Assembly: GCF_003952665.1 (NCBI RefSeq)
Contig: NZ_CP017946.1
Location: 1,240,001 to 1,304,000 of the forward strand
DNA from: Bosea sp. Tri-49
GTDB taxonomy: Bacteria > Pseudomonadota > Alphaproteobacteria > Rhizobiales > Beijerinckiaceae
DNA length: 64,000 nt
Direction: 5' to 3'
Shown here: piece after piece, positions 60,743 through 64,000 of the stretch
Layout of the letters: every line of letters starts with the position of its first letter
Numbering within the stretch: position 1 is the stretch's first letter
The notes under the pieces: model-generated
What the model saw: the letters and a program-made list of their open reading frames with translations, nothing else
The model's database searches: none
What the model was told of the DNA's origin: nothing
Position numbers and translations under genes: made by a program

Positions 60743-61096
60743 ATGGCTGCCGCCAAGCGCCCTGCCCTGCCGGTGATCCTGCTGGCCAACGACCTGCTCG
60801 ACGGCGACGTCGTCTTCGCGGCGGGCGATGCCAATGGCCTGAATTGGTCGCGCGATCCCGGCGCCGCACTGATTGGCCATGACGATGCGACGGCCGACCA
60901 GCTCGACGCCTTCGCCGCCGCCGAGCTCGGCAACCAGCAGGTCGTCGACGCCTATCTGGTCGATGTCGCGATCGAGGACGGCGTTCCAGTGCCGCGCCAT
61001 TACCGCGAGCGCATGAAGACGACCGGGCCCAGCATCCGGCGTGACCTCGGCAAGCAGGCCGAGCTGCCGCTTGCCCAAGCATTCCTGAGAGCCTGA
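60743..61096 (+). CDS. DUF2849 protein, 117 aa
   Basis: Small conserved alphaproteobacterial protein that is regularly found just before sulfite reductase. Segments: VILLANDLLDGDVVFAAGDA and the C-terminal YRERMKTTGPSIRRDLGK. Role in sulfite reduction is inferred from this constant neighbourhood; three bases separate it from the reductase gene. Confidence 0.85.
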   Translation: MAAAKRPALPVILLANDLLDGDVVFAAGDANGLNWSRDPGAALIGHDDATADQLDAFAAAELGNQQVVDAYLVDVAIEDGVPVPRHYRERMKTTGPSIRRDLGKQAELPLAQAFLRA

Positions 61097-61099
61097 CGC

Positions 61100-62770
61100 A
61101 TGTATCGTTACGATGAATTCGACGAGCGTTTCGTCCGAGAGCGGGTCGCGCAGTTCCGCGACCAGGTCGGCCGCCGGTTGAACGGTTCGCTGACCGAGGA
61201 CGAGTTCAAGCCGCTGCGCCTGAAGAACGGCGTCTATCTGCAGCTCCACGCCTATATGCTGCGGATCGCAGTTCCCTACGGCACCCTCTCGTCGAAGCAG
61301 ATGCGCCAGCTCGCTTTGATCGGCGAGCGCTATGACCGCGGCTACGGCCATTTCACCACGCGCACCAATCTCCAGTTCAACTGGCCGAAGCTGCGCGACA
61401 TCCCGGACATTCTCGACCTACTCGCCGATGTCGAGATGCACGCGATCCAGACCTCGGGCAATTGCATCCGCAACGTCACCGCCGATCATTTCGCCGGCGT
61501 CGCCCAGGACGAGATCGAGGACCCGCGCCCGACTGCCGAGCTGATCCGGCAATGGTCGAGCCTGCATCCCGAGTTCGACTACCTGCCGCGCAAGTTCAAG
61601 ATCGCGGTGACCGGCGCCGAGCACGACCGCGCCGTGATCAAGGCGCACGATATCGGCCTGCGCATCCTGCGCCATCCGGATACGCACGAGATCGGCTACG
61701 AGGTCATCGTCGGCGGCGGCCTCGGCCGTACCCCGATGATCGGCAAGGTCGTCCGCGAATTCCTGCCCAAGGCCGACCTGCTCGCCTATCTCGAGGCGGT
61801 CATGCGGGTCTATAATCTCGAAGGCCGGCGCGACAACAAGTACAAGGCCAGGGTCAAGATCCTCGTCCACGAGATCGGCACGGAAGAGTTCTCCCGCCGC
61901 GTCGAGGAGGAATTTGCTCGGCTCGACGGCCCTTCCGTCAATGCCGACCCGGCCGAGGTCGCGCGCATCGCAGCCTATTTCGCGCCACCGGCCTATGAGA
62001 CGCTGCCGGCGACGAGCGGCGCGTTCGAGGCGGCGAAAGCTGGCAATCCTGATTTTGCCCGCTGGGTCGAAACCAATGTCACTGATCACCGCCAGCCGGG
62101 CTATGCCGCGCTGACGATCTCGCTGAAGCCGATCGGCGCTCCTCCGGGGGACGCCACCAGCGACCAGATGCGTCTCGTCGCGGACCTAGCGGACGAGTTC
62201 TCCTTATCCGAGATCCGCGTCACCCATGCCCAGAACCTTGTCCTGCCGCAGGTGAAGCAGGCCGATCTGTTCGCGGTCTGGCGGCGGCTTGGCGAAGCCG
62301 ACCTGGCCACGGCCAATGTCGGGCTGATCACCGACATCATCGCCTGCCCCGGCCTCGACTACTGCGCGCTGGCGACGGCCCGCTCGATCCCGATCGCGCA
62401 GGCACTGGCCCAGCGTTTCGCCGATGCCGGGCGGCAGAAAGAGATCGGTGTGCTCAACATCAAGATCTCCGGCTGCATCAATGCCTGCGGCCACCACCAT
62501 GTCGGCCATATCGGCATTCTTGGCCTCGAGAAGCGCGGCATCGAATCCTACCAGATCACGCTCGGCGGTGACGCGACCGAAAACGCCGCGATCGGCGAAA
62601 TCCTCGGTCCCGGCCTCGCGGCCGAGGACGTGCCGGACGCGATCGAGCGCATCGTCTCGGTCTACCTGGCCCAGCGCCAGCAGGGCGAGAGCTTCATCGA
62701 CAATGTCCGCCGCATCGGGCTTGCGCCCTTCAAGGCGGCTTTCCAGGAGGCAAGCCATGCCGTTGCTTGA
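61100..62770 (+). CDS. cysI: sulfite reductase hemoprotein subunit (CysI-like), 556 aa
   Basis: Reduces sulfite to sulfide for cysteine synthesis. The nitrite/sulfite reductase ferredoxin-like and 4Fe-4S/siroheme domains are repeated twice. GYGHFTTRTNLQFNW and TSGNCIRNVTADHFAG mark the first half; the siroheme and iron-sulfur cysteines are in DIIACPGLDYCALATARS and KISGCINACGHHHVGHIG. Length is normal for the alphaproteobacterial single-subunit type. It overlaps the DUF934 gene by 14 bases. Confidence 0.92.
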   Translation: MYRYDEFDERFVRERVAQFRDQVGRRLNGSLTEDEFKPLRLKNGVYLQLHAYMLRIAVPYGTLSSKQMRQLALIGERYDRGYGHFTTRTNLQFNWPKLRDIPDILDLLADVEMHAIQTSGNCIRNVTADHFAGVAQDEIEDPRPTAELIRQWSSLHPEFDYLPRKFKIAVTGAEHDRAVIKAHDIGLRILRHPDTHEIGYEVIVGGGLGRTPMIGKVVREFLPKADLLAYLEAVMRVYNLEGRRDNKYKARVKILVHEIGTEEFSRRVEEEFARLDGPSVNADPAEVARIAAYFAPPAYETLPATSGAFEAAKAGNPDFARWVETNVTDHRQPGYAALTISLKPIGAPPGDATSDQMRLVADLADEFSLSEIRVTHAQNLVLPQVKQADLFAVWRRLGEADLATANVGLITDIIACPGLDYCALATARSIPIAQALAQRFADAGRQKEIGVLNIKISGCINACGHHHVGHIGILGLEKRGIESYQITLGGDATENAAIGEILGPGLAAEDVPDAIERIVSVYLAQRQQGESFIDNVRRIGLAPFKAAFQEASHAVA

Positions 62771-63275
62771 CCGTCACGGCGCCAAGGCCGAGACCTGGAC
62801 CCGCAACGAGGGCGCCGCGATCGACAATCTCTCGCATGCGCTCGTCGACTGGGCGGCGTTGCCGGAGGCGCTGGCGCAGAAGACGCGCGACCAGCGCATC
62901 GGCGTCGTCATCCCCAACACCGTCCGCATTCCCGAGCTCAAGCTGCTGATGCGGCAGCTCTCGCTGATCGCGATCAGCTTCCCGTCTTTCGGCGACGGGC
63001 GCGGCTTCAGCCTGGCGCGCCTGATCCGCAATCACGGTTTCACCGGCACGCTGCGTGCCAGCGGGCCGCTGATCGTCGACCAGTTCGCGTATGCGCTGGC
63101 CTGCGGCTTCGACGAGGTCGAGCTGCCGGAAGCCAGCGCTGCGCGCCAGCCGGTCGAGCAATGGACCAAAGCGCTCGGCCAGATCAGCCATGGCTACCAG
63201 CGCGGCTATGGCGACAGCGGCAACATCCTCGACCGGCGCCGCTCGGCCCGCCTGAAACATGCTGCGGCGAGCTGA
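62757..63275 (+). CDS. DUF934 protein, 172 aa
   Basis: Conserved partner of cysI in alphaproteobacteria; function unknown, thought to help sulfite reductase. LVIPNT-type segment appears as IGVVIPNTVRIPELKLLM, followed by ISFPSFGDGRGFSLARLIR, the most conserved stretch of the family. The ATG at 62757 lies in the cysI 3' end; the longer open frame upstream is a shadow of cysI. In many relatives cysH follows; here a small membrane gene and cysG follow instead. Confidence 0.88.
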   Translation: MPLLDRHGAKAETWTRNEGAAIDNLSHALVDWAALPEALAQKTRDQRIGVVIPNTVRIPELKLLMRQLSLIAISFPSFGDGRGFSLARLIRNHGFTGTLRASGPLIVDQFAYALACGFDEVELPEASAARQPVEQWTKALGQISHGYQRGYGDSGNILDRRRSARLKHAAAS

Positions 63276-63351
63276 GACGATGCACGGTTCGGCCCAACCC
63301 AGCCTGCGGCGGCCGGCCGACCGCCATAGCGACGATGAATGGGAGGAGGCC

Positions 63352-63519
63352 ATGCTGAACGACGCCCTGAGCCACTCCGCTCCCGGTCCGCGCGAGCGCT
63401 GGTTCGATCTTTGCTTCCGGCTTATCATCCTGGTGCTTGCCGGTCTGTGGTTGTTCATGCCACCTGCGGGCGACACCCGGACGCAACCCGATGTGAAGGC
63501 CGTAGCGACGCAAAGATGA
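63352..63519 (+). CDS. single-pass small membrane protein, 55 aa
   Basis: GGAGGAGG before the ATG at 63352 is a strong ribosome-binding site, so I prefer this start to ATGs at 63280 and 63259. The product has one helix (CFRLIILVLAGLWLFMP) and short polar ends. It sits between DUF934 and cysG and overlaps cysG by four bases. Unrecognised, but expression with the sulfite operon is likely. Confidence 0.6.
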   Translation: MLNDALSHSAPGPRERWFDLCFRLIILVLAGLWLFMPPAGDTRTQPDVKAVATQR

Positions 63520-64000
63520 GCGCAAGACGCCCGGAGACAATCGCCCCGCGCCGGATCGAACGGCTCGCGACCCTGCCGCTCTTCCACAAGCTGGAGGGGC
63601 GCAAGGTCGTGCTCGCGGGTGCAAGCGATGGGGCGCTCTGGAAGGCCGAATTGCTCTCTGCCGCCGGCTCCGACCTGCTGATTCTTGCCGGCGACCAGCC
63701 TGAGGTGTTCGCCGGCCTCGCCGCTGATCCGCCGGCCGGCTCGGTGACGGTGCTGCCGCGCGCCTGGCAGGCCGATGATCTCGACGGCGCGGCGCTCGCC
63801 ATCGCCGATATCGAAACGCTCGACGAGGCCAGGGCTTTCGCAGCCGCTGCCCGGCAGGCCGGCGTGCCGGTCAATGTCGTCGACAAGCCCGAATTCTGCG
63901 ATTTCGCCTTCGGCTCTCTCGTCAATCGCTCGCCGCTTGTCGTGGCGATCTCGACCGATGGCGCCGCCCCCGTCTTCGGCCAGGCGATCCGCGCCAAGAT
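63516..64000 (+). CDS. cysG: siroheme synthase, N-terminal precorrin-2 dehydrogenase domain (cut by window edge)
   Basis: Makes siroheme, the cofactor of the sulfite reductase encoded upstream. The NAD-binding domain starts FHKLEGRKVVLAGASDGALW, a looser form of the usual GxGxxA, and continues with NVVDKPEFCDFAFGSLVNRS and VVAISTDGAAPVFGQAIR, clear CysG/Met8 signatures. The stop of the preceding small gene overlaps the ATG. The methyltransferase domain lies beyond the window. Confidence 0.93.
   Translation, partial: MSARRPETIAPRRIERLATLPLFHKLEGRKVVLAGASDGALWKAELLSAAGSDLLILAGDQPEVFAGLAADPPAGSVTVLPRAWQADDLDGAALAIADIETLDEARAFAAAARQAGVPVNVVDKPEFCDFAFGSLVNRSPLVVAISTDGAAPVFGQAIRAK

Overview
The window is about 64 kb of GC-rich alphaproteobacterial chromosome, most likely Hyphomicrobiales (Bosea-like). 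The basis is gene content and order: metG-holB-tmk-dac-rlpA, DUF2849-cysI-DUF934-cysG, a Bradyrhizobium/Bosea-style intergenic palindrome, and overall protein character. The assignment is an inference from style, not from a marker-gene comparison.

Left host segment (1-5479): a leftward housekeeping block (metG, holB, tmk, a D-Ala-D-Ala carboxypeptidase, rlpA), then a rightward tRNA-Ser(UGA).

Integrated element (5480-25065): the 3' 17 bases of tRNA-Ser recur at 25066-25082, next to a leftward tyrosine integrase, so the bounds of an element of about 19.6 kb can be read directly. Its left half is a leftward phage-derived module. It ends in a 1394-residue protein that looks like a podovirus (T7 gp16-type) ejection protein with an N-terminal lysozyme. 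The module carries at least one site that matches the bacteriophage T7 promoter at 14 of 15 core positions, and four more degenerate copies with the same spacing, all pointing into the module. No RNA polymerase, capsid, portal or terminase gene is present. I read this as a candidate satellite or reduced relative of T7-like phages that would be switched on by a helper phage's RNA polymerase. The right half is a defence cargo: a serine recombinase, then a cassette between 68-bp direct repeats (McrB-like ATPase, McrC-like nuclease, DNA methyltransferase with an N-terminal helix-turn-helix, AbiJ-like protein, GIY-YIG protein), then a two-gene CBASS (CD-NTase plus Cap15-like membrane effector). Two small genes in this part look frameshifted.

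Middle host segment (25083-43467): an RTX-repeat protein; a leftward group made of two-subunit CoA-transferase, CaiB/BaiF CoA-transferase, molybdopterin oxidoreductase and AhpD-like protein; and a rightward operon of degradative HMG-CoA reductase, complete branched-chain-type ABC importer, HMG-CoA lyase and acetoacetate CoA-transferase, with a divergent MocR-type regulator. Together the last group would take up and degrade mevalonate to acetyl-CoA and acetoacetyl-CoA; the importer's substrate is inferred from context.

Right host segment (43518-64000): LysE-type exporter with divergent MocR-type regulator and a clear operator; several small enzymes; DUF898 and M48 membrane proteins; an unrecognised 572-residue protein; a complete kdp potassium uptake operon with its sensor and response regulator (kdpFABCDE plus an extra microprotein); and an assimilatory sulfite reductase operon that runs off the window in cysG.
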